DNA of 64,000 nt from Spongilla lacustris (Eukaryota; Porifera; Demospongiae; Spongillida; Spongillidae): assembly GCA_949361645.1 (NCBI GenBank), contig OX442427.1, forward strand, positions 5,754,757 to 5,818,756, read 5' to 3'. Positions 42,917-55,991 of this stretch are shown here, piece by piece. The notes under the pieces were generated by a model that searched no databases, was not told where the DNA came from, and was given only the letters and a program-made list of their open reading frames with translations. A program made the position numbers and the translations under genes. Position 1 is the first letter of the stretch. The number at the start of each line of letters is the position of its first letter.

Positions 42917-45900
42917 CTATATGGTAATGCTGTTGGGGATCCTACTTGGTAGGAGGTATATATATGGAACATCCAGCCTTGTGTTCCGCTCCTTTATCAG
43001 ACCATCGATAGCTTCCAAGGCCTTCCTGAATCTTGCAATCAGATTCTGAGGTTTCGCCTCTGTAAATCTCTCAGCTGGAAAGTCTCCAAGGTAGAGCTAA
43101 GAAATGAACACAATGTGTAATGCTGGGAAGCAAAGTGTGTGTGAGACAGATACACATGTAATTGTAATTTAACTTGATTTACCTCATCTTTACTGAACTG
43201 AGACAACATATGTGAAACTGCTACGGCCATAGCAGCGCTATCCTTATCAGGAAGTGTGTCCAGCAAGGTCTGGGAATCTGCCTTTCCCTTGATGGTAGGG
43301 GGTGGTAGGCGCAAACCAGGCGGAGAATTGGGAGCAAATCTGTACATCTCGTATTGCCCAAAGTTGACTGCCGCATGCTGAGCAGACCCAGTGAAAATGA
43401 TGAGGGTACAGATCTCTACCAGCTGAGCTTTGCTTGTTATCGCTTGTGGAAATTCATGTCCCTGCTTGCTGCCTTGATGACCAGGAAAACCATTCGTATA
43501 GATGTCACTGGCCCAGTTCTGGAGCTCAGGGTCACCGCTCACCTCTGCATCTGTGGCATAGAATTCATTGACAATGTCATTAGCAAGGTCTTCAATAGCC
43601 TGCCAGATCTTCAACCCGTCGTCTCTGTAATAGTACCCTGGTAGCAAATTAGGATCATCCACTCCTCTTTCCTTCACACTGCGCTTGATGTTGGTCCAGT
43701 GGATACTGTATGCTCTGCCTCCAATGCGCATCAACTGTTTTCGGCCTTCTCCACCGATTGAGAATATCTTGTCGATGGTCCCACCGTCACAAATAAGTTT
43801 TTCCCTGGCCTTTGTGTTTATTGCCATGGTGTATCGGAAGTGCGGTTTCAGAAGCTTGTGCACTGGGTGTGCATCTGGAAGGTTACGCATGGTGCCCAAG
43901 GAATATACTTCCATGGCTGCGTGGCAAGGCAGGTAGTGAGTAGCTATCTGGTGAAGCTGAATTAAGGGGGAACAAATAAGTGAATTACTGAGAATAAATC
44001 AGACATGGTAATATCAGTCGTACCTGGGTGCTGGCACTCTGGTAGTAGAGCTTAGCCAAAAGCCAGTCTGCCCAGTTATCAGTGGGGTAGAAAATGGGAT
44101 TGTCACTTCCAGGTTTCTGCTTCAGCTGGATGGCAACTGGAACCAACTGCTTCTTTTTGTTTACATAGAGCAGGCAGATCGGAGCAGCACAGTACCAACC
44201 AGGCTGACATGGCAAGCCATCCAAAAGCTTTAGGTCACAGATGTAGACATAGCCAGCCTGAAAAATTAATAGTCATACAAACAACAAATCTATAGCATAC
44301 ATATTTTTCTCATGATTATATCTAACTTTAGCTTAAAAGGATTAACATATAACTACTTTTGGATTTTAGTAATAAATTAAATATATGCATACATGCACCC
44401 AACTATGCTCATAATCTTCCAGTAGGGTCCTTTGTTTTGGCCACATTTGAGCATTAAATGACAACTTTTACTCCATCTCCCCCCCCCCCCCCCACACACA
44501 CACTCGTTGGCCACAAAGGTATTCTGTACAGTGGAAACCATCACACTTGCTCCTATAATTTTTTTGTACTGTTATTTTGTTCACTTGAATATATTTCAAT
44601 AACAATGAGATCAAATGGAAATCTGACAACGCAGGTATAGTGTACAACTATTTTTCAATATATACTGAAAGTTAAAAAGCATCACGTGACTATTTACTTT
44701 TGTTATTAACACTTGTTGTGACCCCAGTACAAAAAAAATTGTGAACATAATTCCTCCTCCTGTAGGCAATAGATCTTGACCATATTCGCAATGCATCTAA
44801 AGAACAAGCATTAGCAACCTTTGGCCGAGTCGGTTTTTAAGTCCGGTAAATAGTTACGGTATTATCGAGCTAGGTATGCGTTTTTAGCTCGTAAAAGCTT
44901 AGCGATGCTATTTCGTAGTACGCTCTCACTGGACTGCTATATTTCGCTTCCGAGTCGTCACATGTTAGATCTATCGCGAAATCGTACTTGGGAGGCAATA
45001 GACCCTTCTTTGCCGTTAAAAAAGTGCCATCAGAGCTGAGTACCTGAAAACCTCCGCCATATCGCGATGAATTACATTTGAAACGTCATCATTTCGTCAT
45101 TTTGTATCGTGAATATATTTATAATGTGACGATAATACGAATGGATGCAAGGGATTGTGAAAATGGTTCTTAACCTAGCGATGCTGCATCTTGCAGCCAC
45201 TCACGGCGAACGTTTAGTAAATCAGTAGCATCAAATTGGGAAGCTTTATGGACCATCAAGACATTCGCCAAGGCTAGCGTTCTATCACCCAAAGCTTCGA
45301 ATCCTAGATGGCAGCTTCCAAATAGCTAATTGGGTACGCTTCCCTTCCAGCTTTAGAGTTGCCTCTTGCTTTTTGACGTTTCTTGTAACCTGCCCAATTT
45401 GATGCTATATTATCTCTGCCGATACGTCACATTATAAATATATTCACGATACAAAATGATGCAATGATGACGTTTCAAATGTAATTCATCGCGATATGGC
45501 GGAGGTTTTCAGGTACTCAGCTCTGATGGCACTTTTTTAACGGCAAAGAAGGGTCTATTGCCTCCCAAGTACGATTTCGCGATAGATCTAACATGTGACG
45601 ACTCGGAAGCGAAATATAGCAGTCCAGTGAGAGCGTACTACGAAATAGCATCGCTAAGCTTTTACGAGCTAAAAACGCATATCTAGCTCGATAATACCGT
45701 AACTATTTACCGGACTTAAAAACCGACTCGGCCAAAGGTTGCTAATGCTTGTTCTTTAGATATATTGCGAATATGGTCAAGATCTATTGCCTACAGGAGA
45801 AGGAATTATGCTCACAATTTTTTTTGTACTGGGGTCACAACAAGTGTTAATAACAAAAGTAAATAGTCACGTGATGCTTTTTAACTTTCAGTATATATTG

Positions 45901-48900
45901 AAAAATAGTTGTACACTATACCTGCGTTGTCAGATTTTCATTTGATCTCATTGTTATTGAAATATATTCAAGTGAACAAAATAACAGTACAAAAAAATTA
46001 TAGGAGCAAGTGTGATGGTTTCCACTGTAGAGGATAACCTAAGTTGGAGGTCTGCCTCTATTATTGTGACAACCCATGTGACATCTAGCTCCAGTCTTCC
46101 CTATTTGTATAAATTGAGCAATAGCAGCATCACTACCGTATTCACAAGGTCATGAGTTTATTTATTTATTTCTTTTTCTAAGCTCTACTCATTCACATTA
46201 AAAAAATATTTTTACTGAGATCATATGAAGTGGCACATCATCAGGGTATTTGCCATATAACATTTATTTGACCCAAAAGGCATTGCATACAAATATGGAA
46301 AAATATCATAGTTGCTGCTGATCGATGGGCATACCTTCATCTCGTCTTCAAAGCTTAATCCCCTCACAAGTGACTCTTCTACCAAAGTTGCTGCAACAGG
46401 AAAATTTGGAGGCAACTTTATACACCTTTCAATTATGATGGGATTAACTCCATTCAATATTTGACGACCAAACTCCTCATCTCTTGTCCAGCGAGCAAAC
46501 TCAAAAGCTGCAAATGGTGCCTTTCCCAGAGTGGTAGCGAGGTCTTCATAATGCGCCAAAGACAAGATTTCTGTAAATGCTGCCTTAAATAGTGCTATAC
46601 CCTTTGACGCCAAAGCAGACGAAAGAAAATCAAAGCCTTTCACTGCACCAAACTGCTCATCACTTGGAAGCTTCTTCACTGTAACATCAATTCCTGAGGG
46701 CATTGCCAGGTCTTTGAATTGCTCCCATTTGTACCTCAACTTGTGGGATTCCAGCTGTCGCTCTCTTTGGATGCACAAAATTTTGTTATCCTTTACATCT
46801 TTAAGTGTTGCTACAACAAGAGAATCATAAGTGTACATCATGCAACACTGTGCAAAAATATTTCTTAAAATGGACATTTTTAGCACTTACCTGTCTTTTG
46901 AGTAAAACTAATTTCATCTCCATCCTCTATCCAATGATAGCAGGGAAATTCTTTTTTTGTTTTTTGCTGCAAGTCATAGATGTCCACAAAGTCGACAAAC
47001 CAAGCCGAGCCTGCTGAAATAATCCAATTTGCAGGATTCCCTATGATGACGACTAAAACATCTCCGAGGTCAGTGTTGCTTTCCACGACCATGTCATCAT
47101 AGGTCTGCGCACTGATACCATTGCTGAACCATCCTGAAACTATCTTAAGTTTTCCAGTGCACGCCTTGCTGCCAACCAGTGACACAAAGATGTCAGTGTC
47201 GGGTGTTCCGGCAAATTTTTCTGAACCAGTAACGATGCGTACTCCATAATAGAAGTATGCCGCTGAAAAGTGTGCAAGGAATTAATAATATCAGCTCATT
47301 TACTCAAGCATCATTAGTTGATGTACCAAACCTACAAAAAGTGTATAAGTTTATAAATTAACCTTTGAACCACACACAAAAATAAAAGTCGACTGATGGC
47401 CTTCAATTCATTTCTAAATCTCGTACGCACACATGGTGGATGAAGTCAATTTTGAAATGGTTGTACCTGAAGTAGTGAAAGAGCTGGACTATTCCTGACT
47501 GAAAGAAATGCAACTCCGAGTGACAGAGCTGTCAACTGTCAAGGACATATAGGATTAAAATTGCCCAAATGGCTAACAACAAAGGTGTAAACCATATTAT
47601 TAAGCTCTTCGATTTCATTCAAGATTAATAACAGGTTGTAATTCATTTCCAATGTATAAGAACTTGACTTGTCACAAGATATTTAAAAAAAAATTGTGGT
47701 TATGTAGCATTTCTAGACCAAGGGATTACGGAAATTACACTTTCATTAATTTATAAATACCTACATTTAGCGGTTCCAGGTAGGTTAATGAACGTATAAT
47801 TTCCATAATCCAGAGCGAATTCCTATTCCACCAATTTTTATTTTTATTTTACTACCATGTCACATAGAGATGGGCGTGTTAAGGTGTGTCTGGAACTCGG
47901 TTACGGTCGAGGGTGTAGATTTGTTTACACTAAGACAGACCTCAAGCTACACAAGCTATAACTGACCACAAGAAGCTATAACTGGAACTCGGTTACGGTC
48001 GAGGGTGTAGATTTGTTTACACTAAGACAGACCTCAAGCTACACAAGCTATAACTGACCACAAGCTATACATGGAGGTTCCCATTTATGGCTTCCAAAAC
48101 TGATAAGCTATTGCTAACAAATTAAAACTTCGTTTGCTAAAGATTGAAATTATGTTCAGGATTACTCAAACTTGGAAAGTCATATATATGCATATTCGGC
48201 AGTAAGTTTCTTCTCTAGATCCTTTTTATAACATTGCACTTCAATCGTGACAATGATACAGCGCAATAAACCTCTTATCGTTCTAAGAGAAACGTTTTGT
48301 GAGGCTTCAGTCCGAAGCAGTGTGGGAAAGCGTGCGTTACCTCTGTTGTCTGATCTTTCTAAGCGTCGGCAGTTTTACTACATTGTAGGTATTCGACGGC
48401 AATAGTGGAATCGGATGTTTTGCTAATTATTTCATGACACTTCACTACTACATGTACTAACGTAGTCTCTCGTGCCATGACGTAATGTATAGAGGTATAT
48501 ACCTCTATACATTGGGTCATGGCACGTGAGACTACTCCGATAGGCTGCGGAGCTGGTCTCCTCACTCCCACTTTGGCCATTTTTTGTGTGGTGCCGGGGT
48601 GGTGGTGGTGGTGGTGGTAATGGAAGTATCGTTATATGCTACTATATCATCTTTATACACAAGTTTTTATTTTATATGGCACAGAGTTCTGTAATACGGG
48701 CAAAATCTTTCAGTTTCCGCGAGAGTTACTAACGGCATCCGGCATTTCATAATACATGTAGATCACTCAATCCCGACCACACAAGCTCGTAAAACTGACA
48801 AGCGGACAGCCCCCCCCCCCCCCCCCCCCCCCCCCAAAAACTAGGTCGGGTTAATTACAGTAACAGTGTACCTTCCATGACTATAGACTGTTGGTTGTAC

Positions 48901-49920
48901 ATGTGTCACTGGAAACCATCCCACTTGGACCAATATTAAATTTTATCACTGTAAAAAATTCTACGTTGAACGAAGCAGTGTATCTTCGTAACGGTACAAC
49001 CTTAATTTTCCTTTCAAATTTCATACACTTACTGTCACTTCGTCTTTCTATGTGGAGATCCATGTTGGTGCTCTAATTATTATCCACGCCGTGAGTGCAA
49101 AGATGGCTAACCCAACGGGTTAGAATTTCACATTTCTCCACGTACGAATTCGGGACTGATATGAACAGAGCATGCAATGATTTGGTCTTAATTCAGTTTG
49201 ATGTCATCGGTCACGGAGATATGGAGATACAGTTGAAACGCCTCCCCATGCACTGTGAGGGACGCGATTTTCCCAGAATCAATCAAGTCAGATGAAAGGC
49301 GTTTAAGCGAACCTTCTTGACCGCGGCACGTAGAACCGGCAATTTTAAACAATTTGCAGTCACCATAGCGACCCAGTACGTACCATTGGACCACATTTTC
49401 TCGAAGTAGCTAAAGTAACAATTTGTTGTAACCCGTTTAATTTTTTTTTACTTCTAAAATTTATTTGTCTCTAGCGATATCGTAACAGCATCGACTGCTG
49501 CGCAGTAAATCATCCAGTGAGCGCAGCAGCATGCACATGTGCGGCATCTCTTTCATTGTGACATTGCACATAGTACTAAAACCACTGACTCCGAACTAAT
49601 AACTTTGGTATTGAATCGTGCAGTTTAGCCGCGGTGGCCTTTGCCAATGAGACGAATAGATTTATTACGTATCGTCACTATATCAGTACAATTATGATTT
49701 TAAGACTACCTCACTAACCGCAGTCAACCGGTGACGATCGAGCCATATATGCAGTTGTGTGTGGTGTATAGTATAGTATAGAAATAAGCTTACGTTTTGG
49801 AGAATCAGCTGCAAGTTGGAAAGGACCCAACGACGCACTGGTAATATTGCCACTTCCGTACGGTTTCTGGTCCCTCTTGCATATCGCACTGGAAGCCTCG
49901 GGCACGTTGTATGTCGTCAT
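42917..49920 (-). CDS. PLAT-domain lipoxygenase, complete
   Basis: Six exons in phase: 49794-49920, 46891-47262, 46335-46810, 44024-44257, 43183-43956, 42917-43096; 720 aa. An N-terminal PLAT/C2-like domain (about 43-160) precedes the lipoxygenase core, which dioxygenates polyunsaturated fatty acids using non-haem iron. Seen: FARWTRDEEFGRQILNGVNP, CAAPICLLYVNKKKQLVPVA, and all five iron ligands, His405 and His410 (LHQIATH), His597 and Asn601 (SAQHAAVNFG), and the C-terminal Ile720 (PNSITI). The Coffa position is Ala453 (NTKAR), predicting an S-lipoxygenase. Closest in feel to animal 5-LOX/12-LOX and marine invertebrate lipoxygenases; regiospecificity cannot be read. No fused peroxidase domain is seen. 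The first exon is assigned from phase and position and is the least certain. Confidence 0.93.
44529..46027. mobile_element. 1.5-kb foldback element, mariner-like ends, in lipoxygenase intron
   Basis: Two about 600-bp arms (44529-45133 and 45427-46027) are near-perfect reverse complements around a about 290-bp unique centre. The ends are CAGTGGAAACCATCACACTT, flanked by TA on both sides (44527-44528, 46028-46029). TA duplication plus CAGT ends is typical of Tc1/mariner. No transposase frame; arms have only a handful of mismatches. Confidence 0.85.
46335..49920 (-). CDS. Lipoxygenase exons 1-3 (N-terminus, PLAT, start of core)
   Basis: Exon 1 (49794-49920) encodes MTTYNVPEASSAICKRDQKP and ends phase 1 at AADSPK; exon 2 (46891-47262) holds the PLAT barrel: AYFYYGVRIVTGSEKFAGTP, TDIFVSLVGSKACTGK, and FVDFVDIYDLQ; exon 3 (46335-46810) begins the catalytic domain with WEQFKDLAMPSGIDV and ends SFEDEMK, immediately before AGYVYICDLK of exon 4. 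PLAT domains bring lipoxygenases to membranes, often with calcium. Confidence 0.85.
47885..48070. repeat. About 91-bp tandem duplication in lipoxygenase intron 1
   Basis: TGGAACTCGGTTACGGTCGA through AAGCTATAACTGACCACAAG is present twice in direct order. Confidence 0.85.
48240..48420. repeat. Dispersed repeat copy (CTTCAATCGTGAC family)
   Basis: Shares CTTCAATCGTGAC, CAATAAAC-TCTTAT and GCGTCGGCAGTTTT with 62157-62300, and the first motif also with 37700. Nature unknown. Confidence 0.6.
48463..48533. repeat. Perfect-looking small palindrome
   Basis: AGTCTCTCGTGCCATGACGT pairs with its near-complement ending GTGAGACT around a TATA centre; about 70 bp hairpin in lipoxygenase intron 1. Confidence 0.75.
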
Positions 49921-51090
49921 ATTAGGGCCGGGCTGCCTGAATGCACTCGCGAACTACCTTTTATACACAAGAAGGACCTCAAGGCTTTAGCCGAGCGTGT
50001 GCAAACTATGTATAGGCCGGAAGTCTTAGCCTCGTCTTCCGACCAACTCAAGTGGGGATTGCAGTCCAATCAGAATGCAGCATTTCAATGGCAGGCAATA
50101 ATCGCCCAAATATTTACATTACACATACTTTATAACAACCACAACAAATATGATCAAACCCACCAAAGCTTGATCCAACACCAACAACACAGCATTATAA
50201 AGTACAACACTTAGAGCGGCCAGCCAGAAACCAAAAAAAAAAAAAAAAAAAGCCAATTAATAAAGAAGGTGGGTCTACACCCCATCATAGGAAAAAAAAA
50301 TCCCAGTGCACGTGATCGAGAAAACCCGGCCCCGGAGAAAACCCCAACAAAATCACTCTGCAAACAGGTACAACAAGCATTCAATTAGTTCATAGTTCCA
50401 TGCAGCCAGTCTTCAAGGTATATTCATCGATAAAAGAGATGCTGATGCCCTCATTAATTAAGGTTTAAACCCCCAACCACGTCGCCCAATCACGTGCTAT
50501 AACTATCAATCACATTTGCATGGGAGGGAGCCTAATTGTGTTCAAGCGTCATGTATAAGGTATCAAATTTATTGTAGATTGGGAGCATGGAAAGCCGGGT
50601 GTAAACATTAACCAATCAATCAGCCCAATGTTGTCCATGGTAGCACGCACATACACGTAAATTAATGGATGTACAATGATAACTCCATTTTGTTCTTGAA
50701 GTTTAGGGGGAGCAGGAGGAGGAGTGTGGTATATATAAACTAATGATAGGAAGTAGTACAACTCTTCAAATTCCTTCCAACTGTTACCGAGGTCATAATA
50801 TGCTAGGTGCATGTGCACATTCTCGATGTGGGAGAAACTCTAACGCAACTAGTAACAATTGACAGTGGTTTGTAATACATGTACAGTAGTGTTCATTATA
50901 GGTATGTTGTGGGCACAGCTTCTCAGAATCATATTTACACAACTTCCAAGAACCATCAATTGAGGTATGTTATGGGCACTGCTTCTCAGAATCGGATTTC
51001 ATGCACTGCCAGTACACAATTCCAAAGAACCTGTGTATGCACCAATTGTGGTTAGCGTTAAATAAATTCCGTAGCGACCGTAATGATCTA
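49921..51090. other. Region upstream of lipoxygenase, no gene seen
   Basis: Contains the presumed lipoxygenase promoter next to 49921, an A-homopolymer at about 50234-50251, and two related CTTCTCAGAATC-containing words (50921, 50985). No exon is supported. Confidence 0.5.
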
Positions 51091-51098
51091 TGGTTTAT

Positions 51099-51310
51099 GA
51101 CAGAACAAACCGAAGCCATGTGATTAAAAAAAAAAATGGAATCATGCATGGATTATGCAACTGAAATGGCGAAATTATAGATCTGGTTAGATTTGGCGTC
51201 GACAGCAAATGTTCGCAAGAAGCACGATCGACTTGTCGATATACGAAACGCAATTGAACGCTTCCAAGATACTCCGTTGTGGAAGCGGCCAGCCGGTAAT
51301 ATTGTTACGC
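51099..51310. repeat. Dispersed repeat, copy 1
   Basis: About 210 bp nearly identical to 56641-56845 (GTCGACAGCAAATGTTCGCA, GCGGCCAGCCGGTAATATTG). Sharp boundaries with the flanks differing; probably a transposon end or solo repeat. Confidence 0.8.
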
Positions 51311-51649
51311 ATACGTATATATACATGCATGTACTAATTAGTCTTAGAACAAAACAATAAATTTGTGGAAAGGAAAAAAGGACAGATAAGGTACAGAAGC
51401 ATCGTTTTGTGCGGGTGTATATAACCTCCCATTTCTGTACCGGTCATTTGTAATGCATGTTATGATTTGTTAATGTTATCTGCCAATGCATGCAGCCACG
51501 TTCATGGACCACAAAGTGACCAACTATTTCTACCAGGAAGCCTTAGGGGTGTGGTTAAACCAGTGATACCCTGAATTAGTGTAAGTACCTATATCTCTCG
51601 ACGGTTCCGTGCACTGCATGCAAACAGATAGCCTGACATTTTGTATATA

Positions 51650-51941
51650 CAAGTAAATAAAAACATTCTCTATGAGAAAGTTGGTGGTATATAGGATTTG
51701 AAGGCAATAGTGGTGTAAAAAGCAGGGAAACAAGGGTTGAATGATAAGGTAAAATGAAATAGTCCTATATTTAGCCCGACACATATTGTAGGACAATACA
51801 TTGTTCATGCATGTGCTAAATATAGGACTATTTCATTTTACCTTATCATTCAACCCTTGTTTCCCTGCTTTTTACACCACTATTGCCTTCAAATCCTATA
51901 TACCACCAACTTTCTCATAGAGAATGTTTTTATTTACTTGT
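51650..51941. mobile_element. Foldback MITE
   Basis: Two about 128-bp arms (from AAGTAAATAAAAACATTCTC; the right arm ends GAATGTTTTTATTTACTT) are nearly perfect reverse complements around a about 36-bp loop. Confidence 0.8.
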
Positions 51942-52509
51942 TTCATTGCTTTTTATTCATAACTGAATGCTTTCAACAGTCACGCTACATCTAAAACTAT
52001 TCACTTAGCAAGAGACATTTCATCACTCATAATCTTATATACCCCAATAATGGAAAGAGAGTACATTTTAAACGGCAAAAAGAACCATTAAATAAGAGCC
52101 TCTGACGTTGCAATTATGATACCATAGAGAAACACTGATCACTTAGCTACGATCTGAACTTGGTATATACATGTATGTCATTTACATAGTAATCATGTAT
52201 ATCTACATGTCATAACCAGAAATAACTCAGCCATGGATGATACATATTGTTCAGTACATAAACAATGTTGTATTGGTACTAATACCAGTGAAACTTTTAC
52301 TCTCTCCGGCTCTCGTGATATGACTGCAAAAGGTGTGTCCACCATCTCTTCCTTTATTACAGTGTTCTGTAAATTAAAGTGATCTGTGTCAACTCAACTT
52401 ATAAACAGTATCCATGTAGATATGTTTCATACTCTGGCAGTAGTGTATCAGTGAATTTGTCATCATCACATACGTGACCTTTGAGGTCACCTCACTCCAT
52501 GCACCAGGG

Positions 52510-52965
52510 GAATAGTAGGTAAGGGGAGGAGTAGGGGTATATACGTAGTAGATAAGGGGAGGAGTAGGGGTATATACGTAGTAGGTAAGGGGAGGAGTAG
52601 GGGTATATACGTAGTAGGTAAGGGGAGGAGTAGGGGTATATACGTAGTAGGTAAGGGGAGGAGTAGGGTATATACGTAGTAGGTTGTGAGCATCCCCAGG
52701 GGGCCCCCCACTTCTAATAAAGTATTCAGTATTACTAGCAACATGTGCACCCCCCCCCTCCCGACTGAATCGGCCGAAAGCGGACAACACTCCTATAGTA
52801 ATATATTTGGCTGTCAAATGATGCCCCCTTACCCTATCCTGGCCCCACCCTTCCAGAATGCTGGGGGCGCCCATGGCAGTAGGTAAGGGGAGGAGTAGGG
52901 GTAGTGGTAGTTATTGGGAGGGGTAGGGGTAGTAGTAGGTAAGGGGAGGAGTAGTGTACATAAAG
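52510..52965. repeat. About 35-bp minisatellite split by an inserted element
   Basis: Five units of AAGGGGAGGAGTAGGGGTAT plus ATACGTAGTAGGT precede, and degenerate units follow, an element at about 52689-52877. Confidence 0.88.
52689..52877. mobile_element. Short element of the GCATCCCCAG / poly-C family
   Basis: Left end GCATCCCCAGGGGGCC, right end CTGGGGGCGCCCATGGC (imperfect inverted repeats). Interior has a poly-C tract and AATCGGCCGAAAGCGGACA, shared with 62870-63295 and with 41940-42065. Confidence 0.6.
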
Positions 52966-53722
52966 GTACATGTATGCAGGTATCTCGTCTGCCATTACAC
53001 ACACCTACATGTGTACCATTAGAGTACCAAGCTTCCCTATGTGGTTGTAAGAGGCATCACAAAAGAAAGGATCTGTAATTTTGATTGCATCAATAGCACG
53101 AATATTCACCTATTTTTTCTATGCATGCTCAGTGCCTTGTTAAGCAATGCACCTGCACTAACTTCACAAAGAGCTGACCTTTTGTGCTAACCATGGGTGG
53201 GATTCATTTAGCAGTATGCTATTCCTTACAATAGCCTTTTTGAAGCTACCTTTATATTCCCTCAGTATGTTTTTTTTGGTTCATACAGGGAGAAGCTAAA
53301 AGGTACTGTGATGCAATGAAATTACAATTACTCACAAAATCATGTATTGGGTACTTGATAAACAGAAGCCATGTTAAAACTGTTACTTGACCTGGGCAGA
53401 CCTTTTTTATTGATGACATGGCACAGTTTTCTCAAGTACACAATGAATTCTGCTATAGTTTACATAGGATTGCCCTATACATGTAGTGTCTGCTTGTAAC
53501 ACACACTTTTTTTAAAAATAAGTTCTAGAGTCTTGTATAGCCATACATCAATGTAAAGAATAGAAAGGTTTTTTAATGATGCCACACGAACGTGTATGTA
53601 TAGATCTACATGACATTTGTATACGTGTACAAGGTATGCGTGTGACCTCCTCTCAGTCACGTGGATACACAAGGGTCAACTGATGTACATCTAACCCAAA
53701 TACTTATTGTATCATGCACTCA

Positions 53723-53926
53723 GTCCAATTCGAACGAACCTATTGGATTTGGTAGCTTTCCACGCCGATTACCCTTCTGCAGCATTTTCCCAGCAGCATG
53801 TTTGGCTTCGGTCAACGGTCGTGCGTTCTTAGAATCGCATCCTTTTCGCAGAAGGAGAAGCGACGGAATCGTCCCGGTGTTCTCACTCTTCATGGCCACT
53901 GAATTTTCGTTGTATCGTTGCCTCAT
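53723..53926 (-). other. Possible small ORF (68 aa), unrecognised
   Basis: ATG to stop on the minus strand; basic, with PSLLLLRKGCDSKNARP and AAGKMLQKGNRRGKLP. The segment is more GC-rich than its surroundings and could be an exon, a retroposed fragment or chance. I do not recognise it. Confidence 0.25.
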
Positions 53927-54666
53927 TAAAGTTTAGTTTAAGCTCGAGGTTCCGGTGATGCCCTCACCGGTTAGTTCTGGCTCGGGGTTCAGATGATATT
54001 TAGTGCCTAAGCGCTACATGTAGTGCCCAACGTGCCACGATTTCACTATTACATGTACTAGTAGGTTAATAATAGGTGTAGTGCCCAGACCGTACACATT
54101 GGATTACATGTTCAGCTTCATGTACTGGAGCAAAATATGAACAAGTTCTAAACTATTTGATCGTTTTGAGTTCTGTCAGATACAGGATGCTTAAATATAC
54201 GTCATTTGCTAACATTTTGACCACTGAAGCGAGAATGCCAATGAATTCTGAAGCTATTGGTGTAATTTTCATTTCTTAGAAGTGTTCCTATCTCGAGTTA
54301 TGCGTGGTCAAGAAGAAGAAGAAGAAGAAGAAGAACAACAACAACGAGAAATACGGTAGGACTGGGTACGAGTTTAAACAAGCGTTTTGTTCTCCACAAC
54401 CACGCGGTTGTATGACATCAAACAAACGCGAAACTGCTCGTTTTGGACTGCTTGTTCGACGATGACAAAGAGCTAAACGATCCGATTGATAGGAGTCCCG
54501 TTAGAAGCGGGTCCAGTTTTTTAATGGCATTCATAATCGGGGTCAAATCCTATATGAGAGTTACTCCCGTAACTCTCGATAATTATAATTATAAATATAA
54601 TTATAATATATATATACAATTGTCTACCAATGCAGCCGTGCCATCACCTTACATATATACAATGAC

Positions 54667-55991
54667 CACAAGAAGGCTTAGTACATTGTATCTTCCAACT
54701 GGAAGGGGTGTGGCCAAAACCAGTGCTAGAGTATAAGCACATGAATATATATTCTTGTAGTGTGCCAATACAGCCATGCCCTCACCTATATACAATTCCC
54801 ACAAGATGGTTGACTACCCAGCTTTTACTGGAAGGGGTGTGGTCAAAACCATGCTACATGTACCTTGAAGTCATGTAAGTATACATGTAGATGTCTGATG
54901 GTGTGTACTGATATATAGGAATGTTCTTAAAAATAGTATAAAATTAGGCATACACAGTGATACCAGACGAATTTTAACTCAGTTGTAGCTGTGGCTTTGA
55001 AGCTGTACAAATGATGAAGTACTAAGCTATCACATTTCAGACCAGCTGTCCATAGCTGGTGCCCCATACCTCACTCCAATTTTGAAACTCGGCATCCATG
55101 GCATACTTTAGCATACCTTAGCATACCTTAGCATAGCCATTTTTGACAGCATTCACCATGCTCCAATTTGCCTATAGGAACCATTTAGGAGAATAGGCAC
55201 ATAATGGTACAACTGAAATTGGTATATACATCCCTCAAAATGTCAATGCTGACTTCCATGATTGGCATGCCAATTGTATACTTTAAAACATATCATGCAT
55301 GCAGAGTATATAGAGAGCAAGTAAACAAAATAGTCCCAGACTTAGCAGTGTCACTATACAAGAAAGCTATACCTGTTACATACCAGCCAGCCATATACAG
55401 GCAGCTCGTATAGTCTAGCATCTTGGTAGAGAGTTGTTAAATTTCATAAGTTAGAAGTCACTTAGAAGTTAGAACATCTGTGTATATACACCGCATATTT
55501 ATAAACATGAATCACCACCACCTCACATAGGAAGTCTTAATTACACGCTAACCATATACGTAGATTCCTATGCAAGACAATCGTATACCTATATAATGTG
55601 CTGTTCCATTAAATAATCATATCTTATTGATCTCTTCTTCTTCTTACTCCGGTCCAGGCGCAATGGTATAAGTTGTGTGATATTTGGCTACCTAATAAGC
55701 AGCATGCATATATATCCAGCTGCAGCCTACTATACATAACATATACATGCAACAAACATGCATGGCCTATTTACGCATATACCACGTTCACACGACGATG
55801 GCACGGTACGGAACAGCTCGATCGGCATGGCACGCTATGTGGTTTCAAAAAGCAATTCCCGTAACTAGCTACAATTATTACCTGAAATCAAGACGGATGA
55901 ATTGTTTACAACCGAACGATCCGTGCAATAAATGAATTAAGAAAAGGAGGCCTCAGAGGCACAGAAGATGGAGAGCAATTATGGTTTCTCG
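54667..55991. repeat. About 1.3-kb segmental duplication, copy A
   Basis: Homologous in order to 56845-58132 (for example CTTAGTACATTGTATCTTCC, CAGCTTTTACTGG, GCAATTCCCGTAACTAGCTA). Copies differ by many small indels, so the duplication is not very recent. Both end with an open stretch reading KAIPVTSYN-YLKSR. Confidence 0.88.

Noticed and set aside
48359..48580. Minus ORF considered as lipoxygenase exon 1
   Set aside because: It contains the 70-bp palindrome and has no donor in the right phase; 49794-49920 fits phase 1 and gives a sensible N-terminus.
49816..50214. 132-codon + strand ORF
   Set aside because: Antisense of lipoxygenase exon 1 plus upstream DNA; no homology recognised.
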